Shown: positions 1 to 9,503, numbered from the stretch's first letter. The stretch is 64,000 bases of DNA from CAVXNP01 sp963763305 (GCA_963763305.1 CAVXNP010000001.1:1612001-1676000); one strand, 5' to 3'. A program made the numbers and translations. The notes: generated by a model not told the origin, from the sequence alone.

Positions 1-1
1 G

Positions 2-214
2 TCCGAACGCAGCGCGGCGAATGCCGCCACACCGATCTTCCAGGCCCATGGGAGCGCCGATCCGGTGGTGCCGATGGCGCTGGGCGAGCGCTCGCGCCTG
101 GCGATGGAGGCGCTCGGTTGGCGGGTGGACTGGCACAGCTACCCGATGGCGCACGCGGTGTGCCCGCAGGAGATCGCCGATTTGCGCGGCTGGATTGCCG
201 CACGCCTGGTGTAG
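2..214 (+). CDS. Carboxylesterase/phospholipase family, C-terminal part
   Basis: Only the last 70 codons are in the window; the frame enters from the left edge and stops at a TAG. The visible part carries two hallmarks of the alpha/beta-hydrolase carboxylesterase family (YpfH/EstB type): a H-G-S-A-D-P-V-V-P segment holding the catalytic Asp, and a M-A-H-A-V-C segment holding the catalytic His near the end. The nucleophile Ser lies outside the window. The family hydrolyses short acyl esters in the cytoplasm. The next gene starts 46 bases downstream on the same strand. The family call is based on these two motifs only, so substrate is unknown. Confidence 0.75.
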   Translation, partial: SERSAANAATPIFQAHGSADPVVPMALGERSRLAMEALGWRVDWHSYPMAHAVCPQEIADLRGWIAARLV

Positions 215-260
215 GACAGGCGGCCGGAAATGGCTGCGCCCGCTGCGGCATACTGGGGTC

Positions 261-1340
261 ATGCGCCAAGCCGCCACTGCCCGCCGCCCGCGTGAGCGAA
301 GCCCGCTGCCGGATTTCTGCCGGTGGCCGGCGCTGTTCGCGCTGTTCGTGGTGGCGGCGCTCACGGTCACGCTGATGTGGCTGGCGCCCGATGCCAGCCG
401 GGGCTGGCGCGGGTACAGCGTCGGCATGCTGTTTGCCGTCTGGCTGGCGATCGTGATCGGGGTGGCCCTGTGCAAGAGCCGTCCCTGGCTGCAGCGCCTG
501 CCAGGACGCATGCCCTATGCCGGTGTGTGGCTGCTGATCGTGTGCATCGTCGGTGCCGGCAGCCTGGCCACGCAGTGGATCGATGGTGTGCTGCACCTGC
601 AACTTATCCGCACCCGCCCGGACGTCTTCGTGCGCAACAGCACGTTGATCGCGGCGCTGCTGGGCGCCGCGATGCTGCGCTATTTCTACGTACTGGCGCA
701 GTGGCAGGCGCGCATGGCGGCGGTGGCGCATGCACAGGTGGCGGCGCTGCAGGCGCGCATCCGGCCGCATTTCCTGTTCAACAGCATGAATACCGTCGCG
801 GCGCTGATCCGCGTCGATCCGGCCGCCGCCGAACGCACCATCGAGGACCTGTCCGAGCTGTTCCGCGCCGCGCTGGGCCAGCACGACAGCCGCGACGGGA
901 CGCTGGGCGAGGAGCTGGCACTGGTCGACCGCTACCTGGCGATCGAGCAGCTGCGACTGGGCGAACGATTGCGGGTGACTCGCCAGCTGCAGGACCTGCC
1001 GATGGACTTTCCGCTGCCGCGGTTGCTGCTGCAGCCGCTGGTGGAGAACGCCTTGCGCCATGGCGTGCAGCCATTGCGCGGAGGCGGCGACGTGCGTCTG
1101 GCCGGCCATCGTGACAAGGGCATGCTGGTCATCGACATCGACAACCCGCTGCCGCAGACCCCGGGCCAGCCCGGGCACGGCCACGGCCTGGACAACGTGC
1201 GCCAGCGCATCGCCTACCGCTACGGCCCGCGGGCACGGGTGCAGGCCGGCCCGCACGGGGCGATCTACCGCGTGCATATCGAACTGCCGGCAGACGCCGA
1301 CCCTGGCAAGGAGGAGGAACATGCGCGTCCTGGTGGTTGA
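261..1340 (+). CDS. algZ: LytS/AlgZ-family sensor histidine kinase
   Basis: A 359-residue membrane sensor kinase. The N-terminal half has about four hydrophobic segments (roughly residues 20-135) with no periplasmic domain of size. The C-terminal half is a His_kinase (PF06580) domain: I-R-P-H-F-L-F-N with the phosphoacceptor His at residue 170, and an N-box L-V-E-N-A-L-R-H-G. The domain type, the response regulator overlapping its last 20 bases and hemC after that match the algZ-algR-hemC arrangement of Pseudomonas, where the pair controls alginate, twitching and virulence. The target genes here are unknown. The ATG at 261 is chosen because upstream sequence in the same frame overlaps the esterase gene and does not look like protein. 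Confidence 0.85.
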   Translation: MRQAATARRPRERSPLPDFCRWPALFALFVVAALTVTLMWLAPDASRGWRGYSVGMLFAVWLAIVIGVALCKSRPWLQRLPGRMPYAGVWLLIVCIVGAGSLATQWIDGVLHLQLIRTRPDVFVRNSTLIAALLGAAMLRYFYVLAQWQARMAAVAHAQVAALQARIRPHFLFNSMNTVAALIRVDPAAAERTIEDLSELFRAALGQHDSRDGTLGEELALVDRYLAIEQLRLGERLRVTRQLQDLPMDFPLPRLLLQPLVENALRHGVQPLRGGGDVRLAGHRDKGMLVIDIDNPLPQTPGQPGHGHGLDNVRQRIAYRYGPRARVQAGPHGAIYRVHIELPADADPGKEEEHARPGG

Positions 1341-2025
1341 CGACGAACCGCTCGCGCGGACCCGGCTGGCCGCGCTGCTGGGTGAGTGCGAGGGTTGCCA
1401 GGTGGTCGGCTGCGTCGGCGACGGCGAGGCGGCGATCGCCGCGATCGGCGAGCTGCAGCCGGACCTGCTGCTGCTGGATATCGACATGCCGGGGCTGGAC
1501 GGCACCGCGGTGGCCGCGCGGCTGGCCGGACGGTCGCGCCCGCAAGTGGTGTTCTGCACGGCCTACGAGAACCATGCACTGGAAGCGTTCGAGCTCGGTG
1601 CACTGGACTACCTGCTCAAGCCGGTGCGGCTGGAGCGCCTGCGCGAGGCCTTGCAGCGGGCGCGGCAGCGGCTGCAGGGTGCGGCGCGCGAGCCGACCGG
1701 CTACCTGCATGGCCGACTGCGCGGGGAACAGGTGCGGATCGCGCTGGATCAGGTGGTCTGTCTACTGGCCGACGAGAAATACGTGGCAGTGCACCACGCC
1801 GGCGGCCAGTTGCTGATCGAGGACTCGCTGCGCCAACTGGAAGAGACCTATCCCGAACAACTGGTGCGGCTGCACCGCAACTGCCTGGTGCCCCCGGCGC
1901 GCCTGCTCGGCCTGAGGACGCTGGCCGATGGACGCGTGCTGGCGAGGCTGGCCGGCACCACCCTGGAACCGGAAGTGAGTCGCCGCAACCTGCCGGCATT
2001 GCGCAGGCTGCTGCGCACCGGCTGA
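1321..2025 (+). CDS. algR: LytTR response regulator, AlgR family
   Basis: A 234-residue response regulator. Residues 1-118 form a receiver domain with the acidic pair D7-D8, the likely phosphoacceptor D53 in L-L-D-I-D-M-P-G, and K103 region L-L-K-P-V. Residues about 130-234 form a LytTR DNA-binding domain (motifs V-R-L-H-R-N-C and Y-V-A-V-H). The ATG overlaps the kinase gene by 20 bases and is preceded by a strong AAGGAGGA ribosome-binding site inside the kinase gene, so the two are translationally coupled. It is the cognate partner of the upstream LytS-type kinase; in Pseudomonas the orthologue activates alginate and type IV pilus genes. Confidence 0.9.
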   Translation: MRVLVVDDEPLARTRLAALLGECEGCQVVGCVGDGEAAIAAIGELQPDLLLLDIDMPGLDGTAVAARLAGRSRPQVVFCTAYENHALEAFELGALDYLLKPVRLERLREALQRARQRLQGAAREPTGYLHGRLRGEQVRIALDQVVCLLADEKYVAVHHAGGQLLIEDSLRQLEETYPEQLVRLHRNCLVPPARLLGLRTLADGRVLARLAGTTLEPEVSRRNLPALRRLLRTG

Positions 2026-2107
2026 CCGCTGCGACAGCGCGACATGCCGACGCCCGGGCGAATTGCGCGACAATGCGCATTGCCTTCCTCATTGCCGTGG
2101 AGCCCTC

Positions 2108-3031
2108 ATGTCCGTGTCCGTCCTGCGCATCGCCACCCGCAAGAGTGCGCTCGCACTGTGGCAGGCCGAACACGTCGCCGCGCTGCTGCGCGCCGCCCAT
2201 CCGGGGCTGCAGGTGGACCTGGTGCCGATGAGCACCCGCGGCGACGAGATCCTGGACCGGCCACTGGCCCGGGTCGGTGGCAAGGGGCTGTTCCTGAAGG
2301 AACTGGAAGTGGCCATGCTCGAGGGTCGTGCCGACCTGGCGGTGCACTCGCTCAAGGATGTGCCTGCCGAGCTCGAAGCCGGCTTCGTGCTGTCCACCAT
2401 CCTGCCCCGCGCCGACGCCGCCGATGCGTTCGTCAGCAACCACTACGGCGACCTGGCCGGACTGCCCCACGGCGCCCGCGTGGGTACCTCCTCGCTACGC
2501 CGGCAGGCGCAGTTGCGGGCATTGCGGCCGGACCTGCGACTGCTCGACGTGCGCGGCAACGTGGGCACCCGCCTGGCCAAGCTCGATGCGGGGGACTATG
2601 ACGCCATCGTGCTGGCCTGCGCGGGACTCGAACGCCTGGGTCTGGCCGCACGCATCCGCAGCCGGCTGGCCGCACCGCAGTGGCTGCCGGCCCCGGGCCA
2701 GGCAGCGGTGGCGATCGAGGCACGCGCGGACCAGCCGGCGGTGCTGGACCGGCTGGCCGTGCTGGACGATGCCGATACCCGCATGACGGTCAGCGCCGAG
2801 CGCGCGATGAACCGCGCCCTCGGCGGCAGCTGCACGGTGCCGGTCGCCGCCTGGTGCGTGCTGACCGAACACGGCCTGCACCTGAGCGGCATGGTGGGCG
2901 ATGCCGCCAGCGGCCAGCTGTTGCGGGCCGAGGCAAGCGGTCGCCAGGACCAGCCCGAACTGCTTGGCCAGGCGGTGGCCGATGCCCTGCTGGCGCAGGG
3001 CGCCGGGACACTGCTGGACCTGCAGGGGTGA
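2108..3031 (+). CDS. hemC: Hydroxymethylbilane synthase (porphobilinogen deaminase)
   Basis: HemC joins four porphobilinogens into hydroxymethylbilane in haem, sirohaem and cobalamin synthesis, in the cytoplasm. The 307-residue length is usual. The start region R-I-A-T-R-K-S-A-L-A-L-W-Q, the T-R-G-D segment and the G-G-S-C motif whose Cys (residue 242) binds the dipyrromethane cofactor are all present. The ATG at 2108 is the first residue that aligns with the family; an upstream in-frame ATG at 2063 would add residues that are not typical. It lies 82 bases after algR on the same strand, the classic algR-hemC neighbourhood. hemD is not in the window. Confidence 0.95.
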   Translation: MSVSVLRIATRKSALALWQAEHVAALLRAAHPGLQVDLVPMSTRGDEILDRPLARVGGKGLFLKELEVAMLEGRADLAVHSLKDVPAELEAGFVLSTILPRADAADAFVSNHYGDLAGLPHGARVGTSSLRRQAQLRALRPDLRLLDVRGNVGTRLAKLDAGDYDAIVLACAGLERLGLAARIRSRLAAPQWLPAPGQAAVAIEARADQPAVLDRLAVLDDADTRMTVSAERAMNRALGGSCTVPVAAWCVLTEHGLHLSGMVGDAASGQLLRAEASGRQDQPELLGQAVADALLAQGAGTLLDLQG

Positions 3032-3095
3032 ACCGGCGCGGACGGCGAAGCCGGCCGCTTGACCGGTCACGGCAGTCGCATGCCCGGACCCCGCG

Positions 3096-3902
3096 TCAGA
3101 AGTTGTAGACCAGGTTGGTGGTGGTCAGGGTGTCGGTACTCTTGCGGCCCGGGCGCACGTCCGAGTTGTAGCGCACCTGGAAGCCCAGCTTCAGAGCCAT
3201 TTTCTTGGTCATGCTGACCGACAGGCCGGCGTCGTTCTGGTAGTACTTGTTCTGCGAACCGGCTTCGAGCAGGAAGCTGTCCTCGAACGAGGTGTTGTCG
3301 GTCAGGCGCAACTTGTAGTTGATCAGGCCGCGGGCGACCACCTCGCTCTCGGACGGCTGACGCACCGTCACCTCCTCGCCATTGACCAGCACGGTCTGGT
3401 CGGCCGGCTGGTAGCGCTTGTAACCGGGGCCGATTTCGAACGACAGCTCGTTGCGGGCGTTCTTCAGCGCGATATAACCGTAACCGAGCGACACCACCGC
3501 CTGCCACTGGTTGGCGCCGAACTGGTCGTGGTCGTAGCGAGCCGCGCCGACGATGTAGCTGCGCGGGTCCATCTTGTAGCCGACCGAGGCGCCGGCGTCG
3601 TAGCGGTTGGCGGTGGTGGTGAAGCGGTCCACCTCGTTGCCGTTGCTGTCGACCACGGTCACCTGGCTGCGCGCACGCATGGCGTTGAGGAAGAAGTTGT
3701 TCTTCCAGTATTCGTTTTCCTGGCTCAACCCGAGCTTTGCGTTGATGTTCTCGGTGCGCGAGTTGCCTCGCGCGGAGGCGAAGCCGAATTCGCCCGAGCC
3801 GGTCCAGCCGCCGTGCGAGCCGCTGTCCGGCGCGTCCTGCGCCAGCAGGGCAGGAGAGGTGAAGGCCAGCATCAGCAGGCTGGCGGTCAGCGCTTTTTTC
3901 AT
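3096..3902 (-). CDS. DUF481 outer-membrane beta-barrel protein
   Basis: A 268-residue protein with an N-terminal signal peptide (M-K-K-A-L-T, hydrophobic core, cleavage after A-L-L-A near residue 21). The mature part reads as alternating beta strands, starts with G-W-T-G-S-G-E-F-G-F-A-S-A-R-G-N-S and ends in a Phe (N-L-V-Y-N-F), a typical outer-membrane insertion signal. These features match the DUF481/YdiY family of salt-induced outer-membrane proteins of unknown function. It converges on hemC with a 64-base gap. Function cannot be taken further than a probable small outer-membrane barrel. Confidence 0.85.
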   Translation of the reverse strand: MKKALTASLLMLAFTSPALLAQDAPDSGSHGGWTGSGEFGFASARGNSRTENINAKLGLSQENEYWKNNFFLNAMRARSQVTVVDSNGNEVDRFTTTANRYDAGASVGYKMDPRSYIVGAARYDHDQFGANQWQAVVSLGYGYIALKNARNELSFEIGPGYKRYQPADQTVLVNGEEVTVRQPSESEVVARGLINYKLRLTDNTSFEDSFLLEAGSQNKYYQNDAGLSVSMTKKMALKLGFQVRYNSDVRPGRKSTDTLTTTNLVYNF

Positions 3903-3991
3903 GGAAGGTCCGGTGTGGATGTGTGAAGTACAAGTGAGCCGCCCACGTTAGCCCGCGGCTTTGAACGCGTGATGAACGTGGACCGCCGACG

Positions 3992-4900
3992 TTACGCGTA
4001 GGCGGGACGGCTGTCGGCCAGGATCGTTTCATACGTGCGCTGTTCGATGGAACGGCCCAGCAGGCAGCTGAGCGCGGCCAGCGCCAGCGGCAACGGGCCG
4101 GCGTCGAGCAGGTCCACCAGCAGCAGCACCACGCTGGGTACGGCATAAGTGAACACCGCCCCGACGAAGCGCGCTGAACGGCACTGCCGCGCCATCGCGT
4201 CGTTGGCCGGCACGCCTGCACTGTGCAGCGACTGCCAGCGCATCCCCTCGATCACGCCCAGCAGTACTGCCAGCGACAGCAACGCCATGATCCAGGGACG
4301 ACTCCCGGCCGGATGGGCGCCGCTTTCCTGGGTAGCCAGGCACAGGCGCAACCACAAGCCGCCGCTGTAAAGCGCCGATACCAGCTGGTTGGCCGGCAGC
4401 TGCGCCAGCAGGCGCTGGGTGGCGTTGGCCAGCCGGCCACGGTAGCCGCGCACGGTGTAGAACACGCTGGCACTACTGCACAACACCAGGGTGGCCGCGG
4501 CCAGCCGGGTGGCCCAGAAACCGTTGTCGCCGCGGACCAGGCCGGCGACTGCCAGCATGGGCAGGTAGCCGGCCAGCGCCAGTAGCGCTTCGCCGGTAGG
4601 CCAACTGCGCCGTGCCGGTTGCCAGCCATGCCAATGCTCCAGCAGGGGCAGACGCAGGCAGGTCACCAGCAGTCCCATGCTGACGAAGATCGCGCCGAGC
4701 GCCAGCGGCACCAGGGCCTCGCTGCGCCCATCGCGGTAGATGCCCAGCGCCAACGCCAGCCCCAGCAGCATCCACAACCCGTATCCGTCGACTGCCAACA
4801 CCCGCAGCAGGATGCTGGAGTAGGCCGGAGCGGCCCCGGCACAGGAGGCCGTACCCGTTCGGGAGGCAGCGGAGGCTGGGTAGTCGTGTGGACGATGCAT
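3992..4900 (-). CDS. Multi-pass inner-membrane protein, distantly DmsC-like
   Basis: A 302-residue protein with about seven to eight hydrophobic segments after a hydrophilic N-terminus of some 28 residues. The arrangement, including a short polar stretch with L-R-L-P-L-L-E-H-W and R-R-S-W-P after the second segment, recalls the DmsC/NrfD-type membrane anchors of molybdopterin oxidoreductases, but no catalytic partner gene is adjacent and the resemblance is weak. It is transcribed away from the WYL regulator, 236 bases apart. I do not recognise the family with confidence. The start is the first ATG of a run that keeps the tail polar; an in-frame start further upstream is possible. Confidence 0.6.
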   Translation of the reverse strand: MHRPHDYPASAASRTGTASCAGAAPAYSSILLRVLAVDGYGLWMLLGLALALGIYRDGRSEALVPLALGAIFVSMGLLVTCLRLPLLEHWHGWQPARRSWPTGEALLALAGYLPMLAVAGLVRGDNGFWATRLAAATLVLCSSASVFYTVRGYRGRLANATQRLLAQLPANQLVSALYSGGLWLRLCLATQESGAHPAGSRPWIMALLSLAVLLGVIEGMRWQSLHSAGVPANDAMARQCRSARFVGAVFTYAVPSVVLLLVDLLDAGPLPLALAALSCLLGRSIEQRTYETILADSRPAYA

Positions 4901-5136
4901 TGATGACCGGACTCTGTCGGGGGCCTGGCTTCCTGCGGCGGTACGGCGGCCGGGAGCCACCATGGGGACATCCAGTGTACCGTTTTGCGCCTTGCGTTCA
5001 TTCCCCGGCACGGGCCGGGCCGTAGACAGTACACCCGTGCGTGGCATCCTTTGTCACCGAACGCCCGAGGGCGCACCAGGTGGACGCCGGGAACGAGGCG
5101 CTACACTAGGCGACGCCCTCATCAGTGCGACGTGCC

Positions 5137-6111
5137 ATGGACCGTTACGAGCGAATCCTCACCCTGCATCGCCTGCTCAAGTCGGCGCACTATCCGGTGC
5201 CGCTGCCACGGCTGATGGACGAACTGGAGTGTTCGCGCGCGACGCTGTATCGCGACATCGCCTTCCTGCGCGACGCGCTCGGCGCGCCGGTCGAGAGCGC
5301 AGGCACCGACCAGGCGGCTTTCCGTTACGAGGTGGGCGAAGGTGCTCGCTTCGAGCTGCCCGGCCTGTGGCTGACTTCGGACGAGCTGGCCGCGCTGCTG
5401 GCACTCAACGAACTGATCGGACGTTCCGGCCCTGGCGTGCTGGCCGGTGCGCTGGCGCCATTCAAGGCGCGCATCGAGCACCTGCTGTCCGACCAGGGCA
5501 GTGGCAAGGCCTTGCCGATCGAGCGGATCCGGGTGATTCCCTGGGGCGAACGCAGGCTCGACCAGCAGGTGTTCCGGGTGGTCGCCGGCGCGGTACTCGA
5601 ACGCCGCCAGTTGCGCTTTCGCTATCACGCGCGCACCACCAATGCCGACAGCAAGCGCACGGTGTCGCCGCAACGGCTGACCCATTACCGCGACAACTGG
5701 TACCTGGACGCGTGGGATCACGATCGCGAGGCGCTGCGCAGCTTCGCGGTGGACCGCATCAGCGACGCGCACGCGCTCGAAGGCGCCGCCAACGATGTGG
5801 CCGAGCCCGAACTCAACGAGTTGCTGGCCTCCAGTTACGGCATTTTCGCCGGCAAGCCCAAAGCCTGGGCCACGATCCGCTTCTCGCCACACGCGGCACG
5901 CTGGGTCGCCGACGAACACTGGCACTCGCAACAGCAGGCCGAGTGGCTGCCGGATGGCCGCTACGAGCTGAAGGTGCCGTACTCGAAATCCCGCGAATTG
6001 CTGATGGATGTGCTCAAGTACGGCCCCGACGCCGAAGTGGTGGCGCCCCTGCCCCTGCGCGAAGAAATGAAGAACCTGCTGCAACTGGCGCTGAGCGATT
6101 ATCAGCGCTGA
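5137..6111 (+). CDS. YafY-type transcriptional regulator with HTH and WYL domains
   Basis: A 324-residue DNA-binding protein. Residues 1-60 form a winged HTH_11 (R-A-T-L-Y-R-D-I-A-F-L-R-D is the recognition region). Residues about 140-215 form a WYL ligand-sensing domain: Y-R-D-N-W-Y-L-D-A-W-D and F-A-V-D-R-I. A C-terminal WCX-like extension follows. WYL regulators respond to nucleic acid or small ligands, often DNA damage or phage signals. There is no adjacent defence gene: the neighbours are a membrane protein (divergent) and a transporter (convergent, 41 bases). The ATG at 5137 gives M-D-R-Y-E-R-I, the usual family N-terminus; a second in-frame start four codons upstream is possible. Confidence 0.85.
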   Translation: MDRYERILTLHRLLKSAHYPVPLPRLMDELECSRATLYRDIAFLRDALGAPVESAGTDQAAFRYEVGEGARFELPGLWLTSDELAALLALNELIGRSGPGVLAGALAPFKARIEHLLSDQGSGKALPIERIRVIPWGERRLDQQVFRVVAGAVLERRQLRFRYHARTTNADSKRTVSPQRLTHYRDNWYLDAWDHDREALRSFAVDRISDAHALEGAANDVAEPELNELLASSYGIFAGKPKAWATIRFSPHAARWVADEHWHSQQQAEWLPDGRYELKVPYSKSRELLMDVLKYGPDAEVVAPLPLREEMKNLLQLALSDYQR

Positions 6112-6152
6112 GCGGGGCGAGCGGCGAAGGAGGGCGTGACGCCGGGCGCGGC

Positions 6153-7919
6153 TTACGGGTGGAACGGCCACATCATCGGGATCAGCCACATCGACAGGGC
6201 GCAGAACAGCGCGATCAACGGGATCCCGACCTTCATGAAATCGGTGAAGCGGTAGCCGCCGGCGTAATACACCATGGTGTTGGTGGGATAGCCCACCGGC
6301 GTGGCAAAGGAGGTCGCCGCGGCGAATGCCACCGCGACCACGAACGGTTGCGGATCGCTCTGCACCGCGTGGGCCACGGTCACCGCGATACCCACCATCA
6401 GCACCACCGAGGGATTGTGGCCCATCAGCTCGGTCAGCAGCGCGGTCAACAGGTACACCACCAGCAGCGCCGCCAGCGGGCCGTGGCCACCCACCATGCC
6501 CATGGTGGCGTCGACCACGAACGTGGCCAGGCCGGTCTTCTCGATGGCCAGGCCCAACGGCAGGATCGCGCCCAGCAGGATGATGATCTTCCAGTCCATG
6601 CCTTCGTAGACGTCCTTGCGCCCGAAGCACCCGCCCAGGGCCATCGCCACCGCGCCGCACACCGCCGCGATCGGGATGGGAAGCCAGTGCAGCGCCGAGA
6701 CCACCGCCACCGAAACCATGATTCCGGCGGCGAGCAAGGCCTTGCCGGGCGTGTGGCGCACGTTGTCGCGCTCGCTGAGCACGATGAACGCCTCGTCGTT
6801 GCGCAGCTTGGGCATGGCCTCCTCGTCGACCAGCACCAGCAGCACGTCGCCCACCGCCAGCGCGATGTCGCTGAGCTTGTCGCGCAGCACCTGGCCGCGG
6901 CGATGCACTGCCAGCGCGGTGGCGCGGTAATGCCAGTCCAGGCCGATTTCGCTGAAGCGGCGGCCCTCCACCGGACTGGCCGGCGCCACCATCATCTCGG
7001 CCAGCACCCGCGGGCGGTCGTCCTCGCGCACATAGCGGCGCTCCGGTGCATTGCGTAGCTTGGCCTGACGCTGGAAGTCCTCGATCTTGTCCCAGTCGCC
7101 ACGCACCAGCAGCACGTCGCCCACCGCCAGCTTCTGTTCCCGCGGCGACCACATGTGGCGCTCGCCGCGCAGCAGCTCCAGCGGATACACGCCGTACTTC
7201 TCGCCCAGTCGCGCGTCGGCGATGTGGGTCCCGACCAGGGTCGAGTCCGCGGTGATCTCCAGCTCGGTAACGTACTTGCCTACCTCGGCGCCGGCGGGCA
7301 TGCCCACGCCGATCTGCTTGGGCAGCAGGCGCCGCCCGACCAGCATCAGGTAGGCGATGCCGGCTACAGCCAGCACCGCGCCGAGCTTGGTGAATTCGAA
7401 CACCCCGAACGGCGGCAGCCCGTGTTTCTGCGCCAGGCTGTCGGTAAGCAGGTTGGACGAGGTACCGATCAGCGTGCACACGCCGCCCATCTGCGCGGCG
7501 TAGGCCATCGGCATCAGCACCCGGGCCGGCGAGGTACCGGTGCGCTGGCACACGCGCAGGGCCAACGGCAGGAAAGTGGCGACCAGGGCAATGTTCTTCA
7601 CGAACGCGCCCAGCGGCGCGATCGCCAGCATCATCGCCAGCGCCAGCAGCCACGGTTTGCGGATCCGCATCAGCAATTGCGCCAATGGCTCCAGCGCGCC
7701 GGAACGCTCGATGCCCAGGCTCAGCGCGAACATTGCCGCCACCGTCACCGTCGCTTCGTTGCTGAAGCCGGACAACGCCTCGCCCGGGCTGACGATGCCC
7801 AGCACCACCAGCAGCGCCAGCACCATCAATGCGACCAGGTCGACACGCACCTTCTCGCTGGCGAACAACACCATGGCGACCAGGATGATTGCCACGGTGG
7901 CCCATGCCTGCCAGCTCAT
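6153..7919 (-). CDS. SLC13/DASS-type permease with two central TrkA-C (RCK_C) domains
   Basis: A 588-residue transporter. Residues 1-180 and about 390-588 are the two halves of a CitMHS/Na-sulfate symporter fold, with the repeated S-N-E-A-T / N-I-A-L-V-A-T and G-T-S-S-N-L-L segments. The middle (about residues 205-375) holds two soluble RCK_C domains, each ending in a V-G-D-V-L-L-V motif (A-V-G-D-V-L-L-V-R-G and A-V-G-D-V-L-L-V-L-V). This architecture is found in bacterial divalent-anion permeases such as the sulfate or dicarboxylate SLC13 group; the substrate cannot be read from the sequence. The ATG at 7919 (M-S-W-Q-A-W) starts right before the first membrane segment; longer in-frame starts would overlap the promoter region of the next gene. 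Confidence 0.85.
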   Translation of the reverse strand: MSWQAWATVAIILVAMVLFASEKVRVDLVALMVLALLVVLGIVSPGEALSGFSNEATVTVAAMFALSLGIERSGALEPLAQLLMRIRKPWLLALAMMLAIAPLGAFVKNIALVATFLPLALRVCQRTGTSPARVLMPMAYAAQMGGVCTLIGTSSNLLTDSLAQKHGLPPFGVFEFTKLGAVLAVAGIAYLMLVGRRLLPKQIGVGMPAGAEVGKYVTELEITADSTLVGTHIADARLGEKYGVYPLELLRGERHMWSPREQKLAVGDVLLVRGDWDKIEDFQRQAKLRNAPERRYVREDDRPRVLAEMMVAPASPVEGRRFSEIGLDWHYRATALAVHRRGQVLRDKLSDIALAVGDVLLVLVDEEAMPKLRNDEAFIVLSERDNVRHTPGKALLAAGIMVSVAVVSALHWLPIPIAAVCGAVAMALGGCFGRKDVYEGMDWKIIILLGAILPLGLAIEKTGLATFVVDATMGMVGGHGPLAALLVVYLLTALLTELMGHNPSVVLMVGIAVTVAHAVQSDPQPFVVAVAFAAATSFATPVGYPTNTMVYYAGGYRFTDFMKVGIPLIALFCALSMWLIPMMWPFHP

Positions 7920-8129
7920 CCGGTGGCTCCGGCGGCTGCGTGCGTATGGCACGGAAACGGATGGGCTAGGCGGATGTCGGCCGGCATGGTCCTTCGCTTG
8001 TGCTCGTGCATCGATGGAGGCTGTGGCCCGGATCGACGCAATCGTCCATCCGGTCGACCCGCCGCGGCTGACTTCACCACAGGCGGATGGCAACGTATTG
8101 TGATGACTTCAACTGCCCTGGGGCCTGCG

Positions 8130-9074
8130 ATGAGCCATCCCGATCTCCGCGTTCCGTCCCCGGCATCCCGGTCCACCGTCGCACTGGCCCTGGGCGCCGG
8201 CGGCGCAAAGGGGCTGGCGCATATCGGTGCGATCGAGGAGATCGAACGGCAAGGCTACACGATCACGGCCGTGGCCGGCACCTCGATGGGCTCGCTGATC
8301 GGCGGCATCTACGCCATGGGCAAGCTGGACGTGTATCGCGACTGGGTCGGCACGCTGGCCCGGCTGGACGTGCTCCGGCTGCTGGACTGGAGCTGGTCCG
8401 GAGGCGGGCTGATCAAGGGCGAGAAGCTGATGGATACCCTGCGCAACCTGATCGGCGATACCCGCATCGAGCAGCTGCCGATCGCCTTTACCGCGGTGGC
8501 TACCGATATCGACCGCGAGCGCGAGGTGTGGCTGAGCCACGGCAGCCTGTTCGATGCGATCCGGGCCTCGATCGCGATTCCCACGGTGTTCCGGCCGTCC
8601 ACCCTGGACGGCCGGCGACTGGTCGACGGTGCGCTGCTGAACCCGGTGCCGGTCACGCCGCTGGTGCGCGACAGTGCCGACTACCTGATCGCGATCAGCC
8701 TGGACGGCCCCAGCGAGGCGGCCAAGCCGGTCCCCAACGCCAACGCGGCAGACGACCACCGTTATCGCTGGCAACTGGGGCGATGGGTCGACCGGCTGCG
8801 GCCGGAAAGCGGCGACAAGGTCCACGTGCCCGGCGCGCTGGAGCTGCTGACCCGCTCGATGGACCTGATGCAGGCCAATCTGGCGCACATGCGGTTGGCC
8901 GCGTACCCGCCGGACCTGCTGGTGCAGATCCCACGCAATGCCTCGACCGCCTACGAGTTCTACCGGGCGCGCGAACTGATCGAACTGGGCCGCGAACGCG
9001 CCCGTGCCGCGCTGGACGACTGGAGCCGCGGACGCCCGGGACACCCGGTGGCTCAGCCGGAACGGCGGGACTGA
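8130..9074 (+). CDS. Patatin-like phospholipase (RssA/NTE family)
   Basis: A 314-residue protein with a complete patatin domain: oxyanion loop G-A-G-G-A-K-G (near residue 23), nucleophile elbow G-T-S-M-G-S and the catalytic Asp in V-D-G-A-L. It therefore has the Ser-Asp dyad for lipid acyl hydrolysis. It lacks the cyclic-nucleotide domain of long NTE proteins and has no clear signal peptide, so it is probably cytosolic, like RssA. Start choice: the ATG at 8130 has a GGGG six bases upstream; the ATG at 8103, nine codons earlier, is the alternative. The 3' end overlaps the convergent DUF488 gene by 22 bases. The substrate is unknown. Confidence 0.85.
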   Translation: MSHPDLRVPSPASRSTVALALGAGGAKGLAHIGAIEEIERQGYTITAVAGTSMGSLIGGIYAMGKLDVYRDWVGTLARLDVLRLLDWSWSGGGLIKGEKLMDTLRNLIGDTRIEQLPIAFTAVATDIDREREVWLSHGSLFDAIRASIAIPTVFRPSTLDGRRLVDGALLNPVPVTPLVRDSADYLIAISLDGPSEAAKPVPNANAADDHRYRWQLGRWVDRLRPESGDKVHVPGALELLTRSMDLMQANLAHMRLAAYPPDLLVQIPRNASTAYEFYRARELIELGRERARAALDDWSRGRPGHPVAQPERRD

Positions 9075-9421
9075 AGGTACGCGTCGAGGTACTCCATCAG
9101 CGCGACCGCATCGTTGCAGGCCTCGTCGGACCCGGCATGCAGCAAGGTCACGCAATGGCGGGCCGCGCGGGTCAGCAGTGGTCGCCAGTCCTGCCCGCGC
9201 GCGTCCAGCTCGCTGGCATACAGGTGCCGGAAGCAATGCCACTGCGTCGACGGGGAGCCGGCTCGGCGACGCACGCGGGCCGACGCGGCCAGTTGCCTCG
9301 GCCACAGGTCGATCGCCGCCTGCTCCCGGCGCAGCCCTCGCGGCCACGAGCGGGCGATCAGCACCCGGTAACCGTCCCCCGCTCCGGGTGGTTCCCGGAT
9401 GGACTTGACGCGGATCACCAT
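9053..9421 (-). CDS. DUF488 family protein
   Basis: A 122-residue protein of the DUF488 family. It shows the family marks: an R-V-L-I-A-R-S-W-P-R-G-L segment near residue 25, a F-R-x-L-Y-x-x-E-L segment, and a C-V-T-L-L-H-A-G-S-D-E segment near the C-terminus, which in most relatives reads L-L-Y-A-A-K-D-x-x-x-N-x-A. The biochemical role of the family is not established. The start at 9421 is an ATG giving M-V-I-R-V-K-S-I, the normal N-terminus; an earlier in-frame start adds 12 residues that do not fit. The gene ends inside the 3' end of the patatin gene on the other strand. Confidence 0.8.
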   Translation of the reverse strand: MVIRVKSIREPPGAGDGYRVLIARSWPRGLRREQAAIDLWPRQLAASARVRRRAGSPSTQWHCFRHLYASELDARGQDWRPLLTRAARHCVTLLHAGSDEACNDAVALMEYLDAYLQSRRSG

Positions 9422-9503
9422 CGGTACGCGCGCTCCCTGGGCGGAGCGTTCAAGCATACCCGGGCGGGGTGAGCGGGAAGTGGAAGCCGGGCCTGCCGAA
9501 CCT